In this document: positions 24,501 to 39,500 of the stretch, piece by piece | How the letters are laid out: every line of letters begins with the position of its first letter | How positions within the stretch are numbered: the stretch's first letter is position 1 | Assembly: GCA_907165065.1 (NCBI GenBank) | Contig: OU015532.1 | Span: forward strand, 37,738,339-37,802,338 | Length of the DNA stretch: 64,000 nucleotides | From: Caprimulgus europaeus | Lineage: Eukaryota > Chordata > Aves > Caprimulgiformes > Caprimulgidae | Direction of reading: 5' to 3' | Notes under the pieces: model-generated | The model's database searches: none | Told to the model about the DNA's origin: nothing | The model's input: the letters and a program-made list of their open reading frames with translations, nothing else | Position numbers and translations under genes: made by a program

Positions 24501-27500
24501 AGTTCAAGCATCTTAAACAAATGAGAGGGACAAAGAGGTCAGAAGCAGACTGCTCTGACTCCAGAGAACCAGAGTGCATCAACCTCTGAGAAGGGCAGAA
24601 ACTTTTATCCCCCTTCTTTATGTGTGAAATGCAGATACAATCCCACTGCAGTCCAAGGGCTATTCTGGGGTATGGTGTGACCATCCCAAGGAAAGGGAGT
24701 GGTGCTCTCAGCAAGTGTAGGGGCTGGTTTGAAAGAAAGACAAGTAACAAGTAAAATAGAAAAGAAAAAATCCAGAATATTGCAAAAGAAAATTGCCTTC
24801 CTCCCAAAGAAGGGAATTGGTGAGAAAGCCCCACCAGGCCTCATCTGTGGCATTGAGACAGAGCTCCTTGCTGGGGAAAGTGGCAACTCTCTCTCCATTC
24901 CCCTCAGTGATGAGCCTTGATCAGATAGGAATGGCCTCCTGGCTGCCTCGGGTCAGGTGGTGCTCTCCTCTTTGCCTCTCTGTTTAGAGACAGAGCATGC
25001 CACAACATCCTTTGCTGGCTACCCCCAGGCAAGTCCTGCAGTCAGCTTCCTGCCTGTGGGACCTTGTAAGGTCCAGCTGAGATGATGTAGCTCTCTGAGA
25101 TATTCCTTCTTGCAGTCTGGCTGCTGCCAGTGAACCCTGGTACAAGGGCAAGGTTACCTCTTCCAAGTTACTGGAGTTGGGTGTTCCTGCTGTGTAATGC
25201 ACAGCATAGCAGATTTGTATCAGTCCTACCGTTGTCCTTACTATGGCAGCTCACCAAGATTGTCCTTTTCCTCCCTGGATCCTTGCAGCGTCCTGAACCG
25301 CACCCCTCCCAGCCTCATCCAGGAGATCATTTTGGTAGATGACTTCAGCTCAGATCGTAAGTATGGACCCATCTTCCTTGCACTTGTTTTTTGCCTTCTG
25401 TTTTCCCTCTTTTTGTTTGCTCTGTTCAGTCCCCCTCCCTCACAGAGATTCCCTCTTGTCTCTTGCAAGAGAAAAAGAAAAGGGAAGAAGCTTTTCTGTG
25501 TTTGGTTTATGTCCGTGCATGGCAGAGGCCAGAGCTTCTTCCTCTTTTTTCCTTTCCTTTGGGTCTTCCCTTTCTGTCAGCTTGGTAATTTTGGCCAGGT
25601 TGCCAGAGCTTGCTCTGTAGTTTTATTATGCACCATTTTTGTAAGCAGTTTAGCACAGCTATGTATGTAGCAATGACGTACATGAGAAGAGTGGGTAATT
25701 ACAAACCAAGAGAGAGCAGAAGGATGCAATGGAACCTACAGAAAATTGCTGCCTGGGGTCCTGCAGGCAGACTGGGGCAAGACTGCCTGCCTCAATGTGG
25801 CTGGGATCCCAGGTGTCCCTGTGGGAGGCTGTGGAAGGGTTATTGCTTTGGGCAGCACCATACCTTATCCTGCAGCTTGGCACAGGGATGGAGTGTCTTC
25901 TGCATGAGTCCCACCAGACCTGCAGAGTGGAGGCTATGGACTCTTTCCATCTGTACACAGCTGCTCTTGCTCCTGGCTGTTGTGTAGTAGTGGTGAGGTG
26001 GTGGGGACAGAAGACTTCTTGCTTCTCCCACGATGTGTGCTAGACTCAAGGACAATCTAGTTGTGTGATACTTATAATAATTGATAATTACTCCTTCAGA
26101 ATACTTTACAGATAGCTGAGAATGCCCACCTTGGCCTGCTGAGGTAAGGAAGCATTGCTTTTTTGATTTTGCAGCTAAATACTTATGTAGCTTTGGCCAA
26201 AAACAATTTTAAAGGTGGATGCTGAGATTAGGGATTTAACTTTCTGAGGACCTTAGAGTGTGATTTGGATAAGGACAGAGCTGTTCCCAGCTGTTGGAGT
26301 TGGGTGTTTCTGAGCACCTCCAACAGTTCTAAGCGTCCCATACTCGGCATCTAGAAATGAAGTTCTCAATGGCCAAAGTGTAACAGATCAACACTGATAG
26401 ATCTCTGGGACCTGTACTGCACAGGGCTCAGCCAGAAACTCCCATTTCGGAGTTTCTCCAAAGATACAGAGAGTTTGTAAGCTCTGTCAAGTAGTTACAG
26501 TCAGCATGATGTGCTCCACTTCTGGAGAGTGAATGACTTGATAAGGATTCTTGTACTTACCTGAAGTTGTGACTTGGCCAAGATGAGTGTTGCCTTCTCT
26601 TGTAGCAGATGTCCAAGCAAAATCTCACTACTCTGTAGTTAAGAGCACCTGCCACTTTGCTTGGATGATGCAGCAGCTGCCAAAGTGCCCACACAAGAGC
26701 AGTATTTCAGATTGCATGTATCCTTGAGAATGGAAATGCTCCTGCAGGAACATGCCAAGAGATGCACTTTGGCTAATGGCCTTTGTGTTCTCCCCTGAGT
26801 GCTCAGTCTGTGGGAGGATGACAGTGGGAAAGGGGAGGCGTGAGACATGAAAAGGAATGAGCAATAAACATGGAAACTGGGGTGAACTTGGTGGACCAAG
26901 GGAACAGAGCAACTTAGAAATTGTTATTCCTGTGACCTCTGCTAGGACAGGAATAGAGAGAGGATAATAGAGAACTAAAGACCCGGCACTCACTGGTACA
27001 GCTGGGCTGGAGCTGGTGGCTGTTCCTCACTGTCATCTTCCTTGGGCAATGTAAACGAGGGGTGGCACAAGCTTCTGGCAAGCTGCCAGTGAAGCCCTCG
27101 GTGAGGTGTCTGTGTGTTAATGTAATGGTGTCCCCAAGGAAGCAGTCACATCCCTGTGGCCTTTATTAAATAAAATCAAGCAGAAACTGCCCTGAGAACA
27201 AATGGTGGGAAATGGCCAGGTGAGCCCCTGAAGGCAAAGAGGGTGGGTGAGATCACTTTGTATGACAGGACTCTATTTCATGTGACACCTTGGTGATTTG
27301 CAGCCCTAACTCCCTGCAGCCCTTCCGTTTCATCAGTGCTTGGTGCCACGTTGCCAGTGCGTGACCCGTTGTTCTTGTGAAGTGCTGAGCGCAGGAGGGC
27401 GATGGCCTGGCTGCTCAGAGGATCAGGAAACACAGACTCAGCTGTCTGAGGAGAACAGCAAGCAAGCAGTACTCTTCTGTGTACTCTTTAAACAACAGGA

Positions 27501-30500
27501 TTAAGGCCATCAGGCTGATTCATGTGATGTTAAGTGAAAGCAGAATTTCTCCTCCCATGGAGAAGCAGGAGAACAGTTAATTTGAGCTCTCTGTTGAAGC
27601 CAAATAATTCATGCATGTGTGCCAAATGTTTGGGTTTTTTTGCCTTCCTTAAGCTGAGGACTGCCAGCTCCTTACCAAGATCCCAAAGGTCAAGTGTCTA
27701 CGAAACACCCGGCGAGAAGGTGAGTGTGGAAAGTTTTTTAGGTACAAAGATTTTGCAGATTTTCCCACATGGCCCTGTTTGCTTGCCAGCTGCTGTTGTT
27801 TCTTATGGTTACACTTTGTTTTTTTTAGTATAAGAGTTTGGTGTCCTAGTTTGGAGGCTCTGTGGAGGGACAACCTGGCTTATGAACTCTAAGGCTTCAG
27901 GGCTCTCATTTCGTACTTTAAAAACGTGAGAAATGGTGTCCAGAGGCCCTGGCTAGAACAAGGACCACAGTTTAAGAACTTTATGAATATAGATGCAAAT
28001 GTAAGTCTTATCCTTTTAAACTCAGTGTGCAAGATAACAAGCCACCTAGGAGACGTGGGACAGGGAAAAACAATCTTATGTCTATCATAAATAGATACTA
28101 TTAAGGGAAGTTATTTCTCATATATCTCCTGTGTGCATAAATGGCAATACTGACTCTCCCAGCTGCTCTTCAGTTTGACTCCCATGTGCTGGCTTATTTC
28201 TAAACCTGAGATCCTGGAGTGAGGATCTGAAAGGAGACATGGGAGTCACTGCTCAGTTCACTAAGGGCATCCTAGGTAGTGGGATGGTCTGTAAGAAAGT
28301 GTGGAGACATGGGAGAGCCAGGTTGACATTTCTGACTGCAGGGCAGAATAGAGGACAAGTGGGAATAAAGCAGATAAGCAGTAAGAATGGCAACAAGCAG
28401 AGAGTAGAGCTTGGTCCCATGGAAGTGGTGAGAGAGGCAGTGGGGTGCTCTGGTGGGAGAGACACTGAGCAGGCAACAGCAAGGTACCTATAGGGCGGGC
28501 TGGAAGTGAAGGGGGACATCATCAAGGCAGGAACCAGATGAAAACTCAGTGGTGTGGACAGAAGTGACAGATGGGGTCATTCTTTGCCTGCTGGGAGGGC
28601 TCAGCTGGCAGTATGTCCTTTGGGGGATGCCCTGCTAAAGCTGCTCTCTGCTCCTGATGGAGGTGTGATATAGGAGAACCACCTGCTCTACACAAAGTAT
28701 TTTATTTTCTGAAGGAGGCTCATCTGTTTCCCTTCCTAACCTTTCTGCTCCTCTGCTGTCTTTTGCTCTTTGTAGGGCTGATTCGCTCTCGGGTGCGAGG
28801 AGCTGAAGTGGCTACTGCCGACATCCTTACTTTCTTGGACAGCCACTGTGAAGTCAACAACGAGTGGCTGCAGCCAATGCTTCAGAGAGTGAAAGAGGTG
28901 AGCACCGACTTCTCTCTGGAAAGGCTGGGGCTGGCCTGTCTTGTGCTTGTGGATCCTCTGCCCTCGTATGCCCTCAGCAGTGCCAGTGAGGACAGCATTC
29001 CCGGGTACTGCTCAGGCAAGCTGTCACAGAGGAAGGTACAGCCTGAGCTAGATGGGCAAGAGATCCCTGCTGCGCTTCTATATTCTCCTGCTAATGTGAC
29101 AGGGCAGGAAGTACTCAGTGATGGGATCCCATGTTGAATGCTTGAACCACAAACTTATAGCTCAGGTCTCTTGCGGGTGCTGTGCTTCCTAGTCCTGTAC
29201 ATAAGAAAGCCACTTTGTCAGCACACGCTGTGCAACGTTCCCATGGTTGCCATCTCCCTTCTTGCTGCTGAACCCTCCTCTCTGCCTTGTCACTGCCAAA
29301 ACTTTCCTTCCACTAATGCTCCCACCAAGCTGCAGACACCTACCACCTGCATGCAGGCAGCTTCCTAGCACAGAGGAGCTGCCTGTGAGTGCAGGGATGA
29401 CCCTTTGCTCTTTCGCTTGGGAAAGGATTGACATGAAGCTGGAAAAGTGAAAATGAGAGAGGAATATTAGCAGCTGTCACCCGGACTGCAGTGTAGGGCT
29501 GGAGGGGGAGACATATGGCTCTGCTGTAAGAGCAAACTGGGAAGAGGTGATGGGCTAAGTCACAGCCATGCTTGCAAGTGGCAGGGATAGATCCCTTCCA
29601 CTGAAAAGAGGATTCCATGTAGTAATGGGCCCCAGGAGAAGGAGTGGAGGCTCTAATGCTGCCTTGTATTCATGTCTGCTTGGCTTAATGTGAAGGAGCA
29701 GAAGGTTAAACTTCAGGATTGATGATTTAAAAGCTTCTGCTTTTTATTCCTGCTCAGTAAATCTTCCATCTCAGAAGCCCATAAATGTTTACATTAGTAC
29801 TACTCTTTAAGTCAAGCTGCAGCAGCAGCAGCATAGGGGTCCCTTTGGGACAGTGAGTGATTCATGCCCTGTGACTTGGGCAGGAAATAAAGAGCTGTTT
29901 CCTAGCAGCAGTCCTGGGTGTTGGGGTTTCAGGCTCCGTTCCCTACATCCATGGTATGCAGCTGGCTAATACCCACCATCTTCATGTGTGTGTGTAGTGG
30001 CCATGGATCCGGCAGTGTGCACTTGCAGCCCAGAGGCCAATAACCGTGTCCTGGGCTGCATCAAGAGCAGTGTGGCCAGCAGGTCGAGGGAGGGGATTCT
30101 CCCCCTCTACTCCTCTTTCATAAGGCCCCACCTGGAGTCCTGTGTCCAGTTCTGGAGCCCCCAACACAAGAGAGACATGGACCAGTTAGAACGAGTCCAG
30201 AGGAGGCCACGAGGATGATCCGAGGGCTGGAGCACCTCTGCTGTGAGGACAGGCTGAGAGAGTTGGGGCTGTTCAGCCTGGAGAAGGCTCCAAGGAGATC
30301 TTATAGCAGCCTTCCAGTACCTGAAGGGGCTACAAGAAAGCTGGGGAGGAACTTTTTATAAGGGCAGTTAATGACAGGACAAGGGGAAATGGCTTTAAGC
30401 TGAAAGAGGGGAGGTTTAGATTAGATATTAGGAAGAAATTCTTCACTGTGAGGGTGGTCAGACACTGGCACAGGTTGCCCAGAGAAGCTGTGGATGCCCC

Positions 30501-33500
30501 CTCCCTGGAAGTGTTCAAGGCCAGGCTGGATGAGGCTTTGAGCAACCTGGTCTAGTGGAAGGTGTCCCTGCTGATGGCAGGGGGGTTGGAACTGGATGAT
30601 CTTTAAAGTCCCTTCCAGCCCAAACCATCCTATGATTCTATGATCCCTTACTCAGCTACCAGAACTGCACTGGAGAAGCCAAAGATTTACTTATGCAGTT
30701 TTGTGTTTTCTGATCTCTGACAGCTTTGCCAGACATTCAAGAAAAGCCTGACTTTTTTTTCCTCTTTCTCTCTCTCTCTCCCTCTCCTTCAGGATTATAC
30801 CCGAGTGGTGAGTCCAATCATTGATGTTATCAGCCTGGATAATTTTGCCTACCTGGCAGCATCAGCGGATCTGAGGGGAGGTGGGTACAAAGAATGGCTT
30901 GTGTAAGTTAGGCCTGAGGGATAGTGCATGAAAAGTAATTGATGTTCTCTTCCGCTGTCTAAGAAAAGAGAGTGATGATCTTCCCTGATGGGTTCTCTGT
31001 CCTCTTTTTCCTGCAATTTGCAAAGTCAGATCTTCTGCAGAGTTAAAACAAAATCCAACTAGTGTTTTCCTCTTGAGCTTGCATCACTGTCACAACATTT
31101 TGCAATTTCAGGGCTTAGTTAACTGATTAAACATATCCCCATGTCTTCCCTCCACTACATATACACAGGAGTCTGACAGGCACTTCCAGTTGCTGCTCCT
31201 ATCTGCTAGGCTATCTCATGCCATCTTCTGAAAAGCATTTTCACCTCTCTTCTGGCAGCTGAACCCCTTTGCAGCTGTTCCTTTGGTGACCCACAGTGCC
31301 TGGTGCTCTTCTCCCTCTTCTGCTGCTGGAGTTCACTGCTGCAGTGCTTGCCTGCCAAAGGCAACTTGTTCTGTAACTACCCTTAACAATGGTATACTGT
31401 TAATGATTGTGTTGTGCTCAACTATCCACCACAGGCCAACTATCAATAAATTATAGTCTTGAAAGAAGTGATGGTTACAATGATCTGCAGGGCTTTTTTC
31501 CCCACAATACATTACAACCCACAAAGCCCTTTGATTAAAGCCTCATAACTTTGGCAGACAGGGAAGTGTAAGACAGACTGGCCAAAATGCAGTTACATCT
31601 CACACTGACAACAGTGTCCTGAAGATGTGGAGTGGAATTGAGCAGATATCTCTAATGCTGAGGGATGAGGATGCCAAGACAGAAGCCGGTGACTTCTTAG
31701 CTACATTAGGATAGACTCTTGCCATTTTGGGTAGACCATGAGGGAGGTCCGGGAAGGAAAGAAAGGATGGCCTGTGATGTAAAGGTGGAGACAATCACTG
31801 AAGCTAGTAGAAAAACAAATAACAAAACCTATTTGATGTGGTTTTTTACCTTCTTAGGGTTTGACTGGAGCCTTCACTTTAAGTGGGAGCAGATTCCTAT
31901 AGAGCAGAAGATGTCCAGAACAGACCCAACTCAGTCTATAAGGTAGTTGTCTCTGATGGACTGTGTACATTCCTCTGAATCCCTTTACTAAGCCTTTTTC
32001 TGTATGGCAAAAAGTGCACAGGGACTGCCTTGCTAAGGGCAAAATGCCACAGTGTTCAGTTGGTTATGACAAACTCTTCATGTTATTTTCTGAATTCATT
32101 GAGGTCTATACCCTACTTCTGAGAATATTACTCCCTGAATATGGTAAGAATAGCAATTATATACTATCATAGCCTTGTAGGTATGCCACCTCTGCAAACC
32201 ACCTCTTCTTCTGTATGTTGGGGTTTTTTTGTGGTCTCACTCAACACTCTGAATACCTCAGAAATCCCTTTGGGGTTTTTTAATTACCTCCATCTCCCAG
32301 GTGAAGAATTAAGGAATGAAGCAGCTAAACAGTCCCCAGGCAGTGTAAAGCAGACCTGGGAAGTGAATCTTGCCTAGTCACTTGGGCACAGAGTTATCCT
32401 CCCCTCCTAAATATGTGTGTCCATGGACAAAACAGACTTGTTGGCTGGAACAGTTATTGCCAGCCTCACTGTTGTGTACATGGCTCTGAAGAATGGAGAA
32501 TGTGACAAATCCTGATGTAGAAAGTCACAGTGCTTCTCTGTACAGGTAGATAGCTCCCTGTTTGTAGCATAAAAGTATCATTCAATTCCTCTGTGTAATT
32601 TGTGAGCCTCTGTTTTGTACTCCAGAAGCAACCAGCTAGCTAACAGCAGAGCAGTACATTCAGCAAAGTCTCTCGCACGGTGTCTACTTGGTGAACACAG
32701 TCATCAGACAGTGCTCATTCCTTCACACTGTGCATAGTTGTATAAGTGCAAAAGACACAGAATTACTCATGTGGTGCTTGCAGGACCACCTAACAAAGGC
32801 AGGAGGATGATCTAGTGAGGGGGATCTCAGAAGCCTGCTGCTGGTTCATGTTCTAGGTCTACTATTTTTCTCTTTCCAATGAGATATGATTTCTCAGGCC
32901 TGGACAAATTGTTCCCCCTCTAAAATGAAGATGGTGATGCTACATATATATGTGATTATTTTGTGTGGGCCTGTGTTTTCTTTTCCAGAACCCCTGTCAT
33001 AGCAGGAGGCATCTTTGTGATCGACAAGTCCTGGTTTAACCACCTGGGAAAATACGATACTCAAATGGACATCTGGGGAGGAGAAAATTTTGGTAAGTTT
33101 AGGGTGTTCCAGGGGAATCACACACTCAGCAGAACCACTTCCCAATCTTCCTCACCCACCAGAACTTTCCTTTTGAGAGGTCTGATTTGCATGTTGATTT
33201 AAGGCTAAAGGACATGGTCAGGTCATGTCAGTCAGCTTTGTGCAAAGGAAATGGAGGCTTTTTGCAATCAGGGCTATCACTCTGTTACAGGCAGATGCAC
33301 TATTACACAGGTGCTTCCACAGTACAAGTAAGAAAGAGGAACCTCCTGATATTTAAATTGTTGCTTGTTTTTGGAGAATATTCCTTCAGTCCTTCACATG
33401 ACAGTCTATGTTGCCCCAGCTCTGAAATGGACAGTCACTCCTACACTCTCTTCTTATACCTGTTCCTCTTTCCCAGATAAGTCTGGGTTGCTCTCCCAGC

Positions 33501-36500
33501 TTGATAGGTCAGAAGGATGTTTTTTCTAATAAAACAAGCCTCTTTGTAAGTGGAATTTGGGTACAAACAGGTTCAGAATGCAAACATTTAGAAGCAGATG
33601 AGGGCATCACAAACATCTGAGGAATTCAGAGGCCCAGGGTGGTCCATCCACTCAAGTTATCTTACAGGGCATAATGCTGAAACCTATCTCCTTGCACTTT
33701 GTGGTGGCACAGATGTTCCAGGCATCTCTCTTTGCCCCGTGTGAAGGGATGCTACAGTGTCATCAGGTATTAGAGACAAAAGGAAGGAGGTTCACAGACA
33801 TCTCAAGTATTCAGGGAATCCATTTAGAAGGTACGCAGGTGGAGCTGAAGAGATAAAAGCCTTACTTTGTTTTGCAGTCTACTTAAATACACTTATAGAA
33901 CATGAATCACTTACCTGTAGCTAACGCTGCCAAAAAAAATTATTTTGTTTCTACAGTTTCCATAAATGTCACAGATTTGTAAATAAATCCCCTTAAAGAA
34001 GAATTTATATAGTGTTTCTAGCACCTGGAGGAGCAATTAGAAAGAAAGAAATAGTCAGGAAGAGGAAATCTTTGTTTCTCTGAACACAGCTGGGAGAGAT
34101 GCCCCTTTCTGAAATGCTCTCTGAAACCAGGAAATAATATTTTTGGCTGATAACAGAATATCAAGGTACCACTTTTTAAAAACAGAGTATCTAATAATGA
34201 GTGCTTGTGTTCTCTGTTTTCTGAGGTATTGATTCAGTTTTATGGTATTCATGATATTAAAAAGAGATATTAAACAGGTCTTGCATTGGGATCTCAGCAG
34301 TGCTAGTAGAGTCAGCTAAGCACCATAGGCAGAAATAACAGGCAGCCTTTACCCAGGCATGAAGATTCCCTCTCTGTCCCTCAGACTCCTCTGCATAGCC
34401 AAACTCAGCTCCTTGCTGTCACTGACCCTGCTCCAGCTGCAGAGCCAGCCACTTGGCCATCCTGCCAGCCTCTGAGCTGCAACTGTGTAAAAGCCCCATA
34501 GATGGAGAAATAATATTTCTTTAGGCTTTTGGTTGTCTGCCCACCTGGGAGCCCAGTGTTGTTGTTTGGTGCATGTCAGCAGCTTGATGCTAGGCAGAGC
34601 TGTCTGCCATAAGTGGCAGTAAATTACCTGCACACCCACAGCCCTTCTTGCACATAAAACTGATCAAAACCTCCACAGAATTGCTTTATTCTCCTTTAAA
34701 TTGCTTGTGTAAAGCCTGGCAAGTGGCTGGGCCAGGCTGTGTGGGGCTGTGCCAGGTGTACAGTGCTTGCTAGCTTTACCTTGTTGTGTGGTTTTCCTGT
34801 AAGTTTGTTGTCTCCCATCACCTGTCTCTTATTCTGCACCTCCACTCTTCACTTAAGAGGATTTAACAAAAACAAACAAACTTAAGAAAACAGACTACTT
34901 TTCTTTTTTTAAAGCTAACTTTTGTTCAGCTCTTCAGCATAATGTGAGGCAACAAATCAAGTAGTGGCTTCTACGTTGAGCCTGTTGCTGTTGCATGGCA
35001 GAGCGGTAGAAATCAATCTATATTGGACAACAAACAAAAAGTATTAATTTCCCTTGAAGTATTCAGAGTGGTTAATTTACTCTCTTTAAAAAAGTTTCAT
35101 ACATAATTGAAAGGTTTTTTTCAATTAATTAGATTTTGTGATCAAGGAAAAATGTTGATAATTATCTGAAACACTATTTTTACTACGAATTACCATTCTG
35201 AGTGGAGAGGAACCGTTTGGATAAGGACACCATTTGCACGTGAGGTGGGAGAGCAGTTCTGACTAATTTGGGTGGGTGAGGTGAGCCATTCCCTGCCTAC
35301 AAAGGTAATTTTCAATAAACTACTTCTTTGAAACTTTCTTCCTCTGAGGAAACAGGACAAGAGAATATATGGGAAGGGCATAGAGCTGAACAAGCTCTAT
35401 GCATGCAGTAGGTACACAGAAATGATCAGGCAGCAATTACCAGCTGCCTAAATATCATTCCAGCTGGATGGGAGCTGGTATGCCCATCTTTTTCCGCTGT
35501 GGTGGGGAAAAGCCACAGTGATTAAGTCATTTAAAACACATATGGACTAGTTTACATCCTGTAAAATATACAGCAAAAAGTTCTCCTATGCTTTCCATCA
35601 GAAGAAAGTTCTTAATAAGCTATCTTTGATCTCCATTTTATCTTCTGTGCCCAAAATCTGCATTCTTTTGCCTGTTCTTTAAAGAATTCTGTCATTTACA
35701 AACCTGGACTTGAAGTCTGTCTGTGTGTCCAAGATATCAATGTGGCATGAGAAATCCTCTCTTGGGAAATGGTTATCACTTTAAGTTACACATGCTAGAT
35801 TGTGAGTTTTGTTTTTGTTATAGGCCAGAGTGAGTCAGAACCTCATTCCAGGAGAGCAACTGCCAGCTGGACACACCACCAGACAGCAACTTATGTCCTG
35901 GCCTTTTTTTCATTTTTAGAGCCATTCTTCTCTTTGAAGCTGGAACTCCCTGTTGAAAAGAGACTGAGAATAATGAGCTCTAAGAAAGAGTCAGGGAGAG
36001 ACAAGAACTAGTAAGAAATGCCACAAAATACAGTCTACTAAAATGTTATTGTTTTGGTTTTTTTTACTTAGAATCTAGATTAAATACACTATCTTCTCCC
36101 CTGAAAACACAGTCTTTCAACAACCTTTCCCAGGAGCTAGAGAGGAAAGCTATGGAGAAAGATGAAGGCTGGAAAGATGTTTGTGTGTGTAAATGCTTTG
36201 AAACAGCCATTAGATCTGGATACGTAATTTCTGTTTCATTTCTAAACATCAGAGCTCCATAATTCAGGCATTACTGGAGGCAGATCCCAGCTGAGTAACG
36301 TTTTTGAAGTAATCAGTCTACACAATCTGAAGCCCTTTTGGTAAGGACTAACAAACTACCCAGTTAATTTTGATTTTCCTTCTTTCTGCTTCTCTTCTCA
36401 TCGCCACATGAAACACAAGTGGAAAACCCCTCCGGTGTGGCAATGATTAAACTTGAGAGGACAGACCTGTAAGCTTGAGCGAGGTCACATCTCTTCTGTG

Positions 36501-39500
36501 ATGCAAATAAGCACTTGTACATCAAAGCTCCATGTTCTTCTAATCCTTTAACAAAATGTTGAATTTAGCTTCAGGACCAGCTGGATTTCTTCAAGTAGCA
36601 GTGTTCACTCCTTATTTTTACAGTCACACTAATAGGCTGATTTCTGCTCTCAGTAGCTCCCCCAATAGAAGCAGCTGGTAACAAACTGTAACCTAGTCAT
36701 CCACTTTATTTTTTTTCTGTTTTTTCTTTTTTTTTTTTTTAATTAAAAGAGCAGAACAAGAACAAGATATTGTAGGATGGATAACATGGAGGTATGAGGG
36801 AGAGGACACTGCTCTAGACATTGACACTCTTCCTATGCCCTCATCTTATTCTCTTCTTGTTCCTTCCCTCCTAAACTCCCTTTCTTCCTTACATGGTTTG
36901 CTTTAGACAGTGAATTCTTGGCTTTTTTCCATCCATGTGCAGGGCTGGAGAGTTACAGAAGTCCAAACCAAGGTGGGTGTGGGGGTGATCTCAGTCTGTT
37001 ACAAAATGCCATCTTGAAGGCCTGAGAGCAACCACGGGGACCTGGTCCAAGGGAAAGATGTCTCACAGAAATGCTTGAGGGACCAAGTTGAGGAATGGGA
37101 CTGGAGAAGGCTAGGAAGTCTCTGAGCCACAAGGGTTGCCTCCATTTTAACGAAGGAAGGACAGTTTTTCCACTGTCACCATGGCATCGCTTTTCCCTGT
37201 TTTGTTCTTGCAGGCAATACATCTAGAGCAGAGGGGCAAGGTTTTCAGGCATACTGCTGAAGTTGCCCCTCTGGGAAATGCTGCTGATCTTCCTGCAGCT
37301 GTATGACTCTCGGGGTCTCTTCCAGAGCTCTCTTTCCGAGTGTGGATGTGCGGTGGCAGCTTGGAGATCGTTCCCTGCAGTCGAGTGGGACACGTGTTCA
37401 GGAAGCGCCATCCCTATGACTTCCCTGAGGGCAATGCACTGACTTACATCAAGTAGGTAGTTCCTGGTAGCAGCCAGGTCACCTTGATGTTGGGCATGTC
37501 TAAATAAGCCTGAATTCTTTGTTGTCTTTCTAACTGATGACAGAGGAGAACGGCTTGGGGCTGTTCTCAAGGGAAGGATGAGTTGCTGTTTTCTTTGAAC
37601 AAAACCTGCTCCCTTCTGTGTTGTTTGTATTATTAGTGTGTCTTGTTCTTCATCAATCTGCAGTGGAGTGGGGGAGCAGAACCCCAGGGAGAGACCCTGG
37701 CCATTCATGGATACTGCCCTGTGATATGTGCCGGGGTATCAGTAGTCCTTACTCATCTCTGTTGTCTCTGAGCTGCTTTTGAGTCCAGAGATCCTACTGA
37801 GCTGTATGTGCTCTGAGGCAAGCCCTAAGGACAATTTCCACTGCAATACAAATGGGAAGAGAAAAAAGGTGAGACAAAGTGCTTCACAACGAGAGTGGTT
37901 AAGCAGTGGTGCAGGGCCCCAGAGAGGCAGTGAAATCTCCATCCTTGGAGCTTTCAAAACTCATCTAGGCAAGACCCTGAACAAGATGACCTAACCTGAA
38001 GCTAGTGTGCTTTGGGCAGAAGGTTGGACAAGGTGATACCTAGAGGTGCTTTCCAAGCTGAATTATTCCATGATGTTACTCTAATCTGGGGAGAGGGACG
38101 CTGTAAAGCAGTGTGATGGTCACTCCAGGTGTTTCTGCAGATTGAGCATGTGTGAAAAAATCGTGGTAAACTATGGCTGTTAAAATTCTAACTTCTGAAC
38201 TGAAGCATCCTTACAAGGCTTTGTAGACTTAACACATTCAATCTATATCCATGCATACTGCCCACTGTGTTTCATGTTTGGAGCTGTCCTGCACTCCCTC
38301 CTGGCAGACAGGCCTTGGGTCTGCCCACCCAGTGCCTGCTTGCTGGGAGGGCAGGTTCTCCAGCAGCACTCAGCGAAGCATCTCCTCCTCCCCTGCAGGA
38401 ACACCAAGCGCACAGCAGAGGTGTGGATGGATGAATACAAGCAGTACTACTATGAGGCCCGGCCGTCTGCCATTGGCAAGTCGTTTGGAAGGTAAGCTGC
38501 CCCCAGGTCTCGGTAGGAGTGCTCTGGTAAGCCCCTTGCTATCAAGGAGTAGTTTTTGGATCTTCTTTGGGGCTAAGTGTAAGAAACAGATATGCTCTGA
38601 ATGGCTGGCTTGCCAGGGAGGTTGCAGCTTGAGCATCTGTCTAACAAGGTTTGCTTCTAATTCACTTTATTTTTCCCTCAGTAAACCTGCATAAATCATT
38701 TGTTAGCAGAAGGCTGAAGGGCTCTGTAATGAAATTAAAAGGCCAGACATTTTAAGTGGATAGATAAGAACATTTTCTAACACAGCATGCAGCTTCAGTG
38801 GAAATGTGAGCTACACAGTTACTAGAGCTTGATCCCAAGTTCCTGTGTGGATGCACAATCCTGGGGCAAGCATGGCTAGCTGGCACATGGGGCAGGTTGC
38901 ATTTGGCACACTCCCTTCTTTCCTGATGAATGAATGGGTGGTTTGCCTGGTTTGTAAGGCAGGAGAGAGCATGGCCAATGGTAAAACATGTGATTTAGAA
39001 ACACAATCAGGTTGTGACTCATCTCCTACACCTGCTGAGTCCACTTGTGTGCAGAATTGTGCTCCTTACAGCACCTTTGCTAAAGCTGTCTCCAAGCCAC
39101 ATGGCTTTTGCTGTTAAGGGCTTGTGTTCTTTGTGACCCAGAAATCAATGATGAACACCAAAACCTGGGATGAGGGGAGAGCTTGCTCTATGTGCTAACA
39201 AACACCTCTAACTCCCAAATAAACATAAAAAATCCCAGAAGTGGTGTATATCTCTGGGTTACATCTATAGGCCATATCTGCCTGTGAACAAGTGACTATT
39301 GTATCAGCTTAAGGACTTGGCAAATGTGGTTGTGTCTCAAATGCACTGGGCAATGATGCATCTTCTGCTTATTTGATGACAAGCCGGTTTGATCTGACCC
39401 ACGCACACTTTTTGTTGTACACTGTGCTTTATTATCATGATGCATTATGTATTTTTGTACAAATACCTTTGCCTACCTAATTTATCTGGTTTTGAGCTGA

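Larger units (their letters stand above)
18679..25288 (+). other. Intron 3
   Basis: A 6.6-kb phase-2 intron. It contains an old antisense CR1 piece (20246) and a possible MIR/L2 relic (23380). The rest shows no recognisable gene or repeat. The overlapping minus-strand open frames near 22.0-22.5 kb look like chance. Confidence 0.85.
28898..30792 (+). other. Intron 6
   Basis: A 1.9-kb phase-0 intron. A CR1 fills 30009-30643, and a long T/CT tract (30753-30790) forms the polypyrimidine tract of the acceptor. Confidence 0.88.
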
